From contig JAJCXU010000066.1 of NCBI GenBank assembly GCA_029263275.1, positions 1 to 12,521 on the forward strand: DNA of 12,521 bases. The letters are read 5' to 3'. Numbering within the stretch: the stretch's first letter is position 1; each line of letters starts with the position of its first letter. The notes beneath the pieces are model-generated. The model worked only from the letters and a program-made list of their open reading frames with translations, made no database searches and was not told the origin of the DNA. The DNA comes from Ilumatobacter sp. (lineage in GTDB: Bacteria; Actinomycetota; Acidimicrobiia; Acidimicrobiales; Ilumatobacteraceae). Both the position numbers and the translations under genes were made by a program. Shown here piece by piece: positions 1 through 6,916 of this stretch.

Positions 1-987
1 CCGCAAGTCGTCGATGGACTCCGCGTAGCCGAGCCTCACGTTCGGACCGCGGTAGACGATCTCACCCACGATGCCGTCCGTCGCCTCAGCGTGGAGTTCG
101 GTCGGGATCTCGGTCAGGGGAACCCGCGCCAGGCGAAACGCCCCACCGGGGATCGGACGGCCGACCGAACCAGGGTGATCCGCGACCAGTTGTGGCTCGA
201 GCGTCGCCATCCGCGCCGTGGCTTCGGTCTGGCCGTACATGACGACGAAATCCCAGCCGTGGCGACGACCGAGTTGACTCAGCTGGTGGACCTTCTCTGG
301 GGCGAGTCGACCACCGGCCTGAGTGATCCGACGAAGCGATGGCGCCGCAAGCGGGTTGGTTGCCATCCGTTCGATGAGATCGAAGCTGTGCGGCACACCC
401 GACAACGTCGAGACGCCCCACCGATCGACCAGGTTCCAGAAGCAGGTGTCGACCACAGATGTGTCGGTGATGACGACGGCCGCGCCGACTGCGAGGTGCG
501 ACGTGACGACCGAGAGGCCGTAGCAATAATGGAGCGGGAGCGAGGTGATGGCCACATCGTCGTCACGCAAGTCGAGCGCATCAGCGATCGCGACGGCGTT
601 GGACTCGATGTTGCCCACCGACAGGCGGACCGCCTTGGCCGAACCGGTCGACCCGGAGGTGCTCATCAGCACCGCGAGGTCGGCGTGGAGCTCCATGCTG
701 GTGGCGGCACCAAAGGGATCGAGAGCATCGGTGCTCCGAATCGACACGACATGTCCCGCGCTCAGTCCAGCGAGGTAGGTGACGATCGTGTCGATGGAAT
801 TGGTTGCTCGAAGCGACACCAGTTGCCGATCGGGACCGAGTTCGTCGACACGACGCTCGATCCGACTTGCCAGCTCGGCGTATGTCAGGACGGTCTCACC
901 GTCGATCAGCGCGGTTCGGGTCCCTCGTCGACGTATCGCCTCGACGTCAGACAGACGCGCCAGTCGTTGACCCGGCAGGACCTTCAT
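1..987 (-). CDS. AMP-forming acyl/aryl-CoA synthetase-like ligase (partial, C-terminus off window)
   Basis: Adenylate-forming enzyme of the ANL superfamily, expected to activate a carboxylic acid as an acyl-AMP. The first 329 residues lie in the window and the frame is open to the left edge. The phosphate-binding A3 loop is clear at residues 109-118 (STSGSTGSAK). The A5 motif MYGQTEATARM is at 250-260, GSVGRPIPG at 273-281, and a GEIVYRGPNV stretch lies near 308-317, just before the expected A7 region. The hinge, A8 and catalytic A10 lysine would lie outside. The A3 loop comes unusually early (residue ~109, against roughly 170-190 in full-length acyl-CoA synthetases), so the N-terminal subdomain is short. 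The ATG at 987 was chosen; a GTG at 990 is directly in front, and an in-frame stop lies a few codons further up. No strong Shine-Dalgarno sequence is visible. The acid substrate and the CoA or carrier-protein acceptor cannot be told. Confidence 0.9.
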   Translation of the reverse strand, partial: MKVLPGQRLARLSDVEAIRRRGTRTALIDGETVLTYAELASRIERRVDELGPDRQLVSLRATNSIDTIVTYLAGLSAGHVVSIRSTDALDPFGAATSMELHADLAVLMSTSGSTGSAKAVRLSVGNIESNAVAIADALDLRDDDVAITSLPLHYCYGLSVVTSHLAVGAAVVITDTSVVDTCFWNLVDRWGVSTLSGVPHSFDLIERMATNPLAAPSLRRITQAGGRLAPEKVHQLSQLGRRHGWDFVVMYGQTEATARMATLEPQLVADHPGSVGRPIPGGAFRLARVPLTEIPTELHAEATDGIVGEIVYRGPNVRLGYAESIDDLR

Positions 988-1080
988 CACAGCAACACTA
1001 ACCGCGATTGTTCAGGTTGCCTAACAACAACCGAATCCGCCTCGACGCAGAGGTCGGGCGGACTCGGTCGCGAGCGCCGA

Positions 1081-1120
1081 TCAGGTCAGGTCAGGTCAGG
1101 TCAGGTCAGGTCAGGTCAGG
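1081..1120. repeat. (TCAGG)8 pentanucleotide microsatellite
   Basis: Eight perfect tandem copies of TCAGG, followed by one more T. On the minus strand the array reads CCTGA repeated, which puts a TGA in every reading frame within 15 nt. The stop codon of the beta-propeller lipoprotein gene (1111-1113) is inside it. Seen directly. The rest of the 988-1110 gap between the lipoprotein gene and the ligase gene shows no clear terminator hairpin or promoter. Confidence 0.97.
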
Positions 1121-3636
1121 TTGATGGCTGCGGTGCGATCGAGTGATCCGAGATCGTTGGACTGAACCCGAGTGGGCGACAGCGTCCAGAGGTTGCCGTC
1201 GATGACCATCGTGCGCTGCACGGCGGTCTGGAATCCGTTCCAGTCCTGGTAGCAGATCTCAATCCGGTCGAAGCCGGTCGTGTCGATCGTGACGTCGCCT
1301 TCCCAGTAGTATCCCTCGAGCTGATCGATTGGGATCGGGTTGCAGAACAGGCCGACAGCGCCGCCCTGGTCGTTCGGGCCACACCCTTGAACTTGGCCAC
1401 CCTCTTCGGTGATCCAGAAGAATTCACTGTTCTCGTTGGAACCGATGTCTTCTGCAGTCAGCACTCGGCAGTCGGTGTCGCCGACCTGGCCGGCTTCGTC
1501 GTCGGAGTGCTGGATCCGGCCCTGCTCGGTGATCGTGTTGTTCTCGATCTTGAGGACAACCGCTCCGGAGAACCGATCGGTGTACGACTGCAACGGCAGC
1601 ACCGCGGTGTTCGTTGGCGCCCACCAGAGGAAGGCTCGGTGGTCGAACTCGGCATCGCTGAATCCGTTCGGCAGCGTCCACACATCGACTTCGAGCGGGT
1701 TCGCCGGGTCACTCACGTCGAACAAGGAGACCTTGGTACCGGTTGTGCGCCCTTCGTCGGTGGCGTCTTGGCCGACGCCGAGCACCAGCGTGTCGCTGAT
1801 CGGATGGAGGTAGGACGAGAAGCCCGGGATCTTCAGTTCACCCTGGACGCTCATGTTGCGGGGATCGCTCAGGTCGATGACGTAGAACGGGTCGACCTGG
1901 CGGAAGGTGACGACGTAGGCGGTGTCGCCGACGTAACGAACCGAGAAGATCCGCTCACCCTTGCCAAGACCGCCGACCTGGCCGACCTGGACGAGTTGAT
2001 CGCCGTCTGCTTCCATCGCCACGATCTGGCTCTCGGAACCATCACCGCTCCAGGGCGCTCCCGTGGTGGTCGCCACGTAGAAGACGCCGTCGCGGTCGTT
2101 CATCGAGAACTGGTTCAGGAGATGACCGTCAACCGAACCCGAGGCCTCGTAGGCGGCTGGGCCATCGCCAGCGATCGAGAAGCGGTGAACCGCGGTCTGG
2201 TAGTTCTCATCGAGCCATTCGTTGGTCTGCTCGTTGATGATTGGTTCCCAGATGTTGGTCGTGATGTACATCCGATCCTGCGAGGCATACACCGTGTCGC
2301 CGGAAGCCATCACCGAGCTGGTTCCCGTGGGCGCATCGAGGCTGCTGCCGAGGTCGAGGGTGACGATCGAGAGCATGTCGAAGCCACCGAAGTCGGCCGG
2401 AGCGTGGATGTCCGCACAATCGACGAGCTGCCCTGATTCGGACGTGCCGTCTGCACCGGTGACCGTGTAACCGGGAATCCAGTCCTCAGCAGTCGACTCG
2501 AGGATGACCTCACGGTTGGCCTGTTCGGCCTTGTCTTCGGTGCCTTCGTTCGAGGGGTACAGGAAGCCGAGGTCCTGTGGTGGTGACGTGACGACGACGC
2601 GGGCGGTGTCGCCGATCGAGCGGGCGCTGATGTAGCGACCGTCGATGCGCATCGTGTTGGCCACCGAGAGGTCGTCGGGGTTCGACATGTCGATCTCGAT
2701 GACCATCGTCTGCGGTCCGAAGTATCCGCCCGGAGCGATCGGCTCAACCGGAACTGGTTCGTCGGCGGGTGGTGCTTCGAGGTCTTCGGGGGCCGGCTCG
2801 ATGCGTGCGAAGCCTGCTTCCGCGTCCTCTTCCGCGTCGACTTCTGCGTCGACTTCTGCGGGCTCGACGAATACCGGCTCGGCGACGGCTTCCTCGGGCG
2901 CCACTTGGACAACGTCGTCGGTGAACACCGGTCCGCCACGACCGAAGTCGTTGTAGCTCTCGCTCTGGGCGAACACAACTGCTCGGTCGCCGGTGATGAA
3001 GATCTCGTAGCCGTAGGCGTACTGCGTCTCCGAACCGAGGACCACCGAACCGCGCTTGGTTCCCGTCGTGCCGTCTTCTGACACATCGATGTAGTGGAGG
3101 GTTTCGCCGGTGATGGCCAAGATGCGATTGCCGTCGGTCTTGACGATGTCGGGTTCGTCGACACCTTCGACCTGCACGTTGGTCGTCGAGAAGCTGTCGT
3201 CGCCACCCCCAGCTTGGGCCTGTGGCTCGCTGACGACCGCCGAGTCGCTGGCGCGACCCTCGGAGGGTTCAGCCGCCGCGACATCAGCCTCGGCGACGTC
3301 GTTGGTGGCAAGCACCTCGGGGAACCCGTAGAACCCGCCGCCGCCGAGACCGTACGGGCCGACTCGTTCGGCGCCCTCGGTGTGGACGTAGTCGAGGAAC
3401 GCCGAGCAGTCGCTGAATTGTTGCAGCGATGCGGGCGCGAAACCGACGGGCCCGACCGGGCCGTCGCCGTCGGGATCGGTGGTGCCAGGGACGGTCGAGC
3501 CGGGGTCGGTGCCGACCGGTTCAGTGGTGCCAGGGTCGGAGGTGTCGGGTTCGCTGGTCGTCGTCGTGCCCGAGCTGGTACACGATGCGGCGAGCAATGC
3601 GAATGCCGTCAGCGGGAGGGCAAGTGTGCGCTTCAT
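1111..3636 (-). CDS. Secreted lipoprotein with C-terminal beta-propeller (COG4880 / Beta_propel type)
   Basis: 841-residue exported protein. Residues 1-19 form a lipoprotein signal: Lys-Arg, a hydrophobic core, and lipobox LAAS-Cys19, predicting a lipid-anchored protein outside the membrane. Residues 20-62 are a Thr/Pro/Asp/Gly-rich linker. The family hallmark follows at 153-169 (NVQVEGVDEPDIVKTDG), as in 'secreted proteins with C-terminal beta-propeller distantly related to WD-40'. Repeated blade-like segments continue from there to the end (for example YVIDLSDPRNMSVQGELKI and VSLFDVSDPANPLEVDVW). A proline/glutamate/aspartate-rich insert at about 245-302 interrupts the early propeller and looks disordered. 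The function of this family is unknown. The start is the only ATG that gives the signal peptide; the ribosome site is weak. The gene stands alone, with about 120 bp on either side. Its stop lies in the TCAGG array. The family call is confident; no enzymatic role can be claimed. Confidence 0.9.
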   Translation of the reverse strand: MKRTLALPLTAFALLAASCTSSGTTTTSEPDTSDPGTTEPVGTDPGSTVPGTTDPDGDGPVGPVGFAPASLQQFSDCSAFLDYVHTEGAERVGPYGLGGGGFYGFPEVLATNDVAEADVAAAEPSEGRASDSAVVSEPQAQAGGGDDSFSTTNVQVEGVDEPDIVKTDGNRILAITGETLHYIDVSEDGTTGTKRGSVVLGSETQYAYGYEIFITGDRAVVFAQSESYNDFGRGGPVFTDDVVQVAPEEAVAEPVFVEPAEVDAEVDAEEDAEAGFARIEPAPEDLEAPPADEPVPVEPIAPGGYFGPQTMVIEIDMSNPDDLSVANTMRIDGRYISARSIGDTARVVVTSPPQDLGFLYPSNEGTEDKAEQANREVILESTAEDWIPGYTVTGADGTSESGQLVDCADIHAPADFGGFDMLSIVTLDLGSSLDAPTGTSSVMASGDTVYASQDRMYITTNIWEPIINEQTNEWLDENYQTAVHRFSIAGDGPAAYEASGSVDGHLLNQFSMNDRDGVFYVATTTGAPWSGDGSESQIVAMEADGDQLVQVGQVGGLGKGERIFSVRYVGDTAYVVTFRQVDPFYVIDLSDPRNMSVQGELKIPGFSSYLHPISDTLVLGVGQDATDEGRTTGTKVSLFDVSDPANPLEVDVWTLPNGFSDAEFDHRAFLWWAPTNTAVLPLQSYTDRFSGAVVLKIENNTITEQGRIQHSDDEAGQVGDTDCRVLTAEDIGSNENSEFFWITEEGGQVQGCGPNDQGGAVGLFCNPIPIDQLEGYYWEGDVTIDTTGFDRIEICYQDWNGFQTAVQRTMVIDGNLWTLSPTRVQSNDLGSLDRTAAINLT
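2731..2904 (-). other. Acidic Pro/Glu/Asp-rich insert in the propeller protein, with 12-bp DNA repeat
   Basis: This segment encodes about residues 245-302 of the lipoprotein and is dominated by Glu, Asp, Pro, Ala and Val (for example AEVDAEVDAEEDAEAG). Inside it the 12-mer GCGTCGACTTCT occurs twice in tandem (2834-2857) with a degenerate third copy just before. This suggests growth by slippage. Likely a flexible surface loop; no function is implied. Confidence 0.7.
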
Positions 3637-3728
3637 GGTGATCTGACGTCCAGTGTCGTCGCCCGGTTCCCCTCACGCGGGGATTTGTTCCGTCAAGACT
3701 TCGTCAGGGGCGATCATCTCGGGTCGGA

Positions 3729-3764
3729 CCAGTCACAGCGGGGTCGGGTACAACTGTGACTCAG
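3729..3764. repeat. Hairpin repeat, copy A (left boundary of the PqqD/HprK module)
   Basis: Inverted repeat with perfect arms AGTCACAG (3731-3738) and CTGTGACT (3754-3761) around a 15-nt loop. It matches copy B at 6886-6933 in the same orientation: over the 32-bp core, 30 positions are identical. TCA at 3761-3763 is the stop codon of the Tat-protein gene, and the mirror TGA in the other arm would stop plus-strand reading. It sits just downstream of that gene and could act as a terminator, though no U-tract follows. The rest of the 3637-3728 gap upstream of the lipoprotein gene shows only a small CCCC/GGGG stem and no convincing promoter. Confidence 0.9.
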
Positions 3765-4366
3765 TCGATGGGGCGGCCATCGGATGGCGCAGCGATTGCG
3801 GATGCCGCAGCCACCGCGAACGCAGCGGGCAGAGGACATGAAGCCTGGCAAACGAACCGGCGGTTGGAGAGCACCGGGTTCGTGGCACTGAACGCCGTGT
3901 TACACGCGCCACCGGTGTCAGACACGGACATGGTCCAGTCATAAACGAGCCACTGCACGTCACCGTCACGGTCGGTGCACCCCATTGCGACTTGACCGGA
4001 GACGTTGGTCGTGCCAGCGAACGGAACCCCGACCTGGTACACCAGCGTCGACGACGAGCTCGAAAACGGTGTTCCTGGTGCGGTTTTTGCCGTACACCAG
4101 AGTTTGGTGCCGCCACAGGGGCACGAACCCCCGGAGAAGGACAGCGAGATCTGAATGTTGCTCGTTCCGAAAGTGCACGTCAGCCATTGGACGTTCGTCG
4201 TTGTCCCGCTCAGCGTCCCGGTTGGTTCGCACTTCGCAGTGAACGTGCCCGACGCTGCGGCGGGCTTGCTCAAGATGACGGGCGCGGTCCAACCCACAGC
4301 TCCAGCTGCAGCAACCTTTCGCAACAACGCGCGACGGTCGAGCCCGTTGTGCGACCCCGATGCCAT
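3761..4366 (-). CDS. Tat-exported cysteine-rich protein of unknown function
   Basis: 201 residues. The N-terminus is a twin-arginine signal: DRRALLRKV at residues 10-18, a hydrophobic stretch containing AAAGAVGWTAPVI, then a small-residue cleavage region near PAAASG (35-40). The mature part is rich in Thr, Ser and Gly. It holds nine cysteines (46, 64, 82, 84, 91, 130, 155, 173, 177), including a CPCGG pair and a CQASC pair. It ends in an alanine-rich hydrophobic run (about 181-193) and a short polar tail. I recognise no domain. Tat export suggests folding before secretion, possibly with cofactor or cysteine chemistry. The gene is divergent from the PqqD-NTase-HprK-PqqD operon, with start codons 61 nt apart, so it is the natural candidate substrate of that operon (inference). 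A TATACT box six bases before the ATG suggests a leaderless transcript. Its stop codon is inside hairpin repeat A, so the true C-terminus may have been altered by that element. Confidence 0.85.
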   Translation of the reverse strand: MASGSHNGLDRRALLRKVAAAGAVGWTAPVILSKPAAASGTFTAKCEPTGTLSGTTTNVQWLTCTFGTSNIQISLSFSGGSCPCGGTKLWCTAKTAPGTPFSSSSSTLVYQVGVPFAGTTNVSGQVAMGCTDRDGDVQWLVYDWTMSVSDTGGACNTAFSATNPVLSNRRFVCQASCPLPAAFAVAAASAIAAPSDGRPID

Positions 4367-4372
4367 ATTCTC

Positions 4373-4378
4373 AGTATA
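4373..4378 (-). promoter_or_regulatory. Leaderless-type -10 box (TATACT) for the Tat-protein gene
   Basis: On the minus strand TATACT is followed by GAGAAT and then the ATG at 4366. A -10 element six bases before the start codon is the classic arrangement for leaderless actinobacterial transcripts. No ribosome-binding site is present, which fits. The -35 region is unclear. Confidence 0.6.
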
Positions 4379-4415
4379 GGAACGGCTGAGGATGCTGAAA
4401 CCAGCGCGCGACGCT

Positions 4416-4421
4416 CATACT
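4416..4421 (+). promoter_or_regulatory. Leaderless-type -10 box (CATACT) for the PqqD-first operon
   Basis: On the plus strand CATACT is followed by TGAGAG and then the ATG at 4428, the same layout as the divergent promoter. A CTGAAA about 15 bp upstream is a possible weak -35. The two promoters share the pattern ATACT, then GAGA, then ATGG, and their control regions overlap within about 50 bp. Confidence 0.55.
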
Positions 4422-4427
4422 TGAGAG

Positions 4428-4706
4428 ATGGATCATCGTCGAGTGCGCCGCGGACGCGCACTGTGGCGCGCGACCCCCGACACCGTGGTGGTCGCCGCGG
4501 TCGACGGCAGAACGGTGCACGCTGACGGGTCCGCTCCTGCGATCTGGAAGCTCCTGCCCGATCATCACGACGAACCGATTGCACTGACCACGTTGGTCGA
4601 ACAGTTGGTGGCCGAACACGGTGCGCCGCATGCGCGCGTCTACGACGACACGGTCAACGTGCTCGAAGCATGGGAGGCAATCGGTTGTGCAGTTCTCGAC
4701 TCGTAA
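4428..4706 (+). CDS. PqqD-like small protein (first copy)
   Basis: 92 residues with the shape of the PqqD / RiPP-recognition-element fold: N-terminal strands (VVVAAVDGRTVHADG), then the characteristic SAPAIWKLL helix at about 35-43, a helix containing TLVEQLVAEHG, and a last amphipathic helix ending in EAIGCAVLDS. PqqD family members bind a peptide and present it to a modifying enzyme; that is family knowledge, and the client here is unknown. The start is the ATG six bases after the CATACT box, giving a leaderless message. The gene ends 20 nt inside the nucleotidyltransferase gene, so the two are translationally coupled. It is divergent in sequence from the second PqqD-like gene (6599-6916) and keeps only the A-x-IW core in common, so the two probably have distinct roles. 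Its N-terminus is basic (HRRVRRGR). Confidence 0.8.
   Translation: MDHRRVRRGRALWRATPDTVVVAAVDGRTVHADGSAPAIWKLLPDHHDEPIALTTLVEQLVAEHGAPHARVYDDTVNVLEAWEAIGCAVLDS
4672..4677 (+). promoter_or_regulatory. Strong ribosome-binding site (GGGAGG) deciding the GTG start at 4687
   Basis: GGGAGG lies nine bases before GTG 4687, inside the end of the first PqqD-like gene. It favours this GTG over the ATG at 4621, from which the extra N-terminal residues would be low-complexity Arg/Thr/Ser without family resemblance. Confidence 0.75.
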
Positions 4707-5715
4707 TCATCCTGCCGTGCTCGCCGCCGGGCGTCACCTGCTTCCCGGCACGACACTCCGGGCCGACCCCATCGTGTTGGAGTCAGATGACATCGAGGGC
4801 GTGCGCGCGTTCTGTCGTGCTGACCGACTGAGCGGCCTCCTGGCAACCGCAGTGGGCGATGGGGCCGTCGTCGTCGAGGACGAACGCCTCACTGCGGCAA
4901 TCGTCGAAGACTGGCACGCCGCGCTCGAAGCGTGTGTGGTGCTCGAAGCGTTGTTGGTCCGCGTTCGAGCCCGCCTCGACGACGCGGCAATCCGGTGGAT
5001 GGCAACAAAGGGCCCCGCCATTGCACACCTCGACTTCGAAGATCCAACGCTGCGAGCCTTCGGTGACATCGACATCATCGTCCACCCCGACGATTGGCGC
5101 CGCGCCATCGATCTCCTCGACGACGACGCGCTGTCTCGTCCCCACTTCCACCACTACGTCGACCGCTTCGGCAAGGGCGTCACGGTGTTGGTCGACGACA
5201 TGGAAGTCGACGTGCATCGACGTTTCGCGATCGGTCGATTCGGGGTCCGCCCCGACATGGCGGAATGTTTCGACAACACGACGCAGTTCGAGCTCGCCAG
5301 CGAATCGATTCCGGCCCCATCGGCAGCCATCCGACTGCTACATGCATGCTTCCACGCCACGCTGGGCGGCAACCGCGAGCTTCGTGCGTTTCGCGACGTT
5401 GCCCAGATCGCGCTCGGTCGTCCAGATGCCGTCGCTGAAGTGTGGGAGATCGCTCACCGGTGGGAGGTCGAATCCGTCGTCGCATCAGCGGTTCTCGAGG
5501 CGTGGGACCGCTTGCAGCTCCCGAACAATCTCGACATCGCGGTGCAGGCTCGACGCATCGACATCAATCGGGCAGACGCCCGCGCGCTGCGAGTCTTCGC
5601 CAACGAAGACCGGTTCCGCCGCCAGTCACTCACCACGCTGGGCGCACTGCCGTGGCGAAATCGGCCGACGTTCGTTCACAGCACGTGGATGATGTCCCGG
5701 GAGCACCGCCGATGA
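4687..5715 (+). CDS. Nucleotidyltransferase family protein (NTP_transf_5 type)
   Basis: 342 residues from the GTG start. The polymerase-beta-like nucleotidyltransferase core is plain. KGPAIAHLDFEDPTLRAFGD covers about 108-127 and leads into the metal-binding D-x-D pair at Asp127 and Asp129 (GDIDIIVHP). A third acidic site, EVDVH (173-177), follows. Further on come a helical LLHACFHATLGG segment and LRAFRDVAQI, as in this family. Such enzymes transfer a nucleotide to a small molecule or protein; the acceptor in this branch is not known. Related proteins are often found beside PqqD-like and HprK-like genes in peptide-modification or exosortase-type neighbourhoods. It overlaps the upstream PqqD gene by 20 nt and the downstream kinase gene by ATGA, so it is part of one coupled operon. 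All expected catalytic acids are present, so it is probably active. Confidence 0.87.
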   Translation: MQFSTRNHPAVLAAGRHLLPGTTLRADPIVLESDDIEGVRAFCRADRLSGLLATAVGDGAVVVEDERLTAAIVEDWHAALEACVVLEALLVRVRARLDDAAIRWMATKGPAIAHLDFEDPTLRAFGDIDIIVHPDDWRRAIDLLDDDALSRPHFHHYVDRFGKGVTVLVDDMEVDVHRRFAIGRFGVRPDMAECFDNTTQFELASESIPAPSAAIRLLHACFHATLGGNRELRAFRDVAQIALGRPDAVAEVWEIAHRWEVESVVASAVLEAWDRLQLPNNLDIAVQARRIDINRADARALRVFANEDRFRRQSLTTLGALPWRNRPTFVHSTWMMSREHRR

Positions 5716-6602
5716 CGTCTGCGCCAAACGAAACCTTCACCGTCGGACCGCTGCGCATCGGGTCCGCTGACGTGGTGATCACCACGAACTCATCTGACTT
5801 CGCGCTGGCCGCAGGTTGGGCCTTCTCCGATCTTGCAACGCCAGTGGGTGCGCCCTCAGCCGGCCTGACGGTCGCGTTCAACACCGTCGAGCACACCGAT
5901 GCGTCGGTGAGGTGGTCCGTCCACCGTGATGGCGAACCGTGTGAACTCGAGCTCCAGCCGGACGCCGTACTCGGGCATCAGCAGTGGGAACTCAACCGCC
6001 TCGCCATCGAATCGGAGCCGACGTCGATCCACGCTGCGGCGGTGGCCATCGACGGTCGGGCTGCCCTGCTGATCGGCAGCTCACGCAGCGGGAAGACCAC
6101 GCTCGCCGGATGGCTCGCGGCCCACCACGGGATCGACTACCTCTCCGACGAAGTTGCCTCGATCGACACCGACGGGCGAGTCGCTCCATTCAGCCGCCCC
6201 CTGGGCGTTCGGCCCGACAGCCCGCTCGCATCCACACCCCTCGACCGACTCATCACCACCAGCGTCGACGCCGAAGCGGCAGCACGCTTCATGCCGGACG
6301 AACGACTCCTGCCCGTCACCGCCCTCGGCGGACGTCTCCGTCCGTCGAGCACGCCGGTCACGCTCTTGGTCTTCCCGACCTTCGATGCGGAGCGCACCCT
6401 GTCGTCGCGGCCGCTCGACGCCGCCGACACGTTCGAGCAGATCGCCCAACTCACCCCTGGGCTGGCCGGATTCGGACGTCCCGTCTTTGATCGTCTGTGC
6501 GCGCTGGTCGAGAGTGCCGAAGCCATTGCGGTGCGTTACCCCGACGTGCGCCAGGCGGCTCCGGTCGTGACCGCCGCCCTCGAACGATCGGTGCCGCGAT
6601 GA
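5712..6602 (+). CDS. HPr kinase-related P-loop protein (HprK-rel type)
   Basis: 296 residues. A perfect P-loop at 122-130 (GSSRSGKTT) is preceded by the family signature HAAAV at 107-111 and followed by YLSDEVASID, whose Asp146/Glu147 are the likely Walker-B/catalytic acids. This is the C-terminal catalytic fold of HPr kinase/phosphorylase without its usual N-terminal domain; residues 1-100 are a divergent beta-rich segment. True HprK phosphorylates a serine of HPr, but no HPr gene is nearby, so the target is more likely a peptide or protein handled by the adjacent PqqD-like proteins (inference). The ATG at 5712 overlaps the preceding stop (ATGA) and has GGGAG eight bases upstream. A much longer reading frame starting at 5442 lacks any resemblance in its extra part. 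The gene overlaps the next gene by ATGA. Confidence 0.85.
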   Translation: MTSAPNETFTVGPLRIGSADVVITTNSSDFALAAGWAFSDLATPVGAPSAGLTVAFNTVEHTDASVRWSVHRDGEPCELELQPDAVLGHQQWELNRLAIESEPTSIHAAAVAIDGRAALLIGSSRSGKTTLAGWLAAHHGIDYLSDEVASIDTDGRVAPFSRPLGVRPDSPLASTPLDRLITTSVDAEAAARFMPDERLLPVTALGGRLRPSSTPVTLLVFPTFDAERTLSSRPLDAADTFEQIAQLTPGLAGFGRPVFDRLCALVESAEAIAVRYPDVRQAAPVVTAALERSVPR

Positions 6603-6916
6603 CGTGGGACTCCACTGACACCCCGCACGTCAGCGACGGCGTTGCCACGTTCAGGCCATCCGACGGCAGCGACACGATCGTGTTCGACGACAACGCCCGA
6701 AGCTGGTTCCGACTTCCCGACACCGGAGCTGCGATCTGGGCGGCAATCGACGGTCAACGGACCGTGGCACAACTCAGTACATCGGTTGCCGCTGCATACG
6801 ACGTCGATGTCGACACGATCATCGGCGACATCACATCGATGCTCGGCGACCTCCAGGACCTCGGCCTCGTCACCGCCGGCCCATCCCAGTCACAGCGGGG
6901 CCGGGTACAGCTGTGA
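6599..6916 (+). CDS. PqqD-like small protein (second copy)
   Basis: 105 residues; the more canonical PqqD relative in this operon. Strands at about 15-30 lead to LPDTGAAIWAAIDG (39-52), then RTVAQLSTSVAAAYDVD and a final helix DITSMLGDLQDLGLV. This is the peptide-binding winged-helix-like fold used as a recognition chaperone for modifying enzymes. The ATG overlaps the HprK-like stop (ATGA), closing the four-gene operon. The last nine residues (Gln97-Leu105) and the stop codon are encoded by hairpin repeat B, so the native C-terminus after VTAGPS may have been replaced when the repeat arose. It converges on the amidohydrolase gene, with only 13 bp between the two stops. Similar PqqD proteins accompany HprK-related kinases in the so-called HPr-rel-A neighbourhoods (recollection of family naming, not checked). 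Confidence 0.85.
   Translation: MTWDSTDTPHVSDGVATFRPSDGSDTIVFDDNARSWFRLPDTGAAIWAAIDGQRTVAQLSTSVAAAYDVDVDTIIGDITSMLGDLQDLGLVTAGPSQSQRGRVQL

Noticed and set aside
91..1146. Long plus-strand open frame opposite the AMP-ligase gene
   Set aside because: Arg/Asp/Gly-rich translation without any family resemblance; the minus strand carries clear A3 and A5 ligase motifs. The SGQVR repeats at its end are only the TCAGG array.
1387..2436. Plus-strand frame of 349 codons inside the propeller gene
   Set aside because: Antisense of a well-supported gene; composition is typical of GC-rich shadow frames.
4621..4686. ATG 4621 as start of the nucleotidyltransferase
   Set aside because: GTG 4687 has a well-spaced GGGAGG; the extra residues look like shadow sequence of the PqqD gene.
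5442..5711. Upstream extension of the HprK-like gene
   Set aside because: It overlaps the nucleotidyltransferase gene out of frame and its residues are Arg/His/Pro-rich noise; ATG 5712 has an ATGA overlap and GGGAG upstream.
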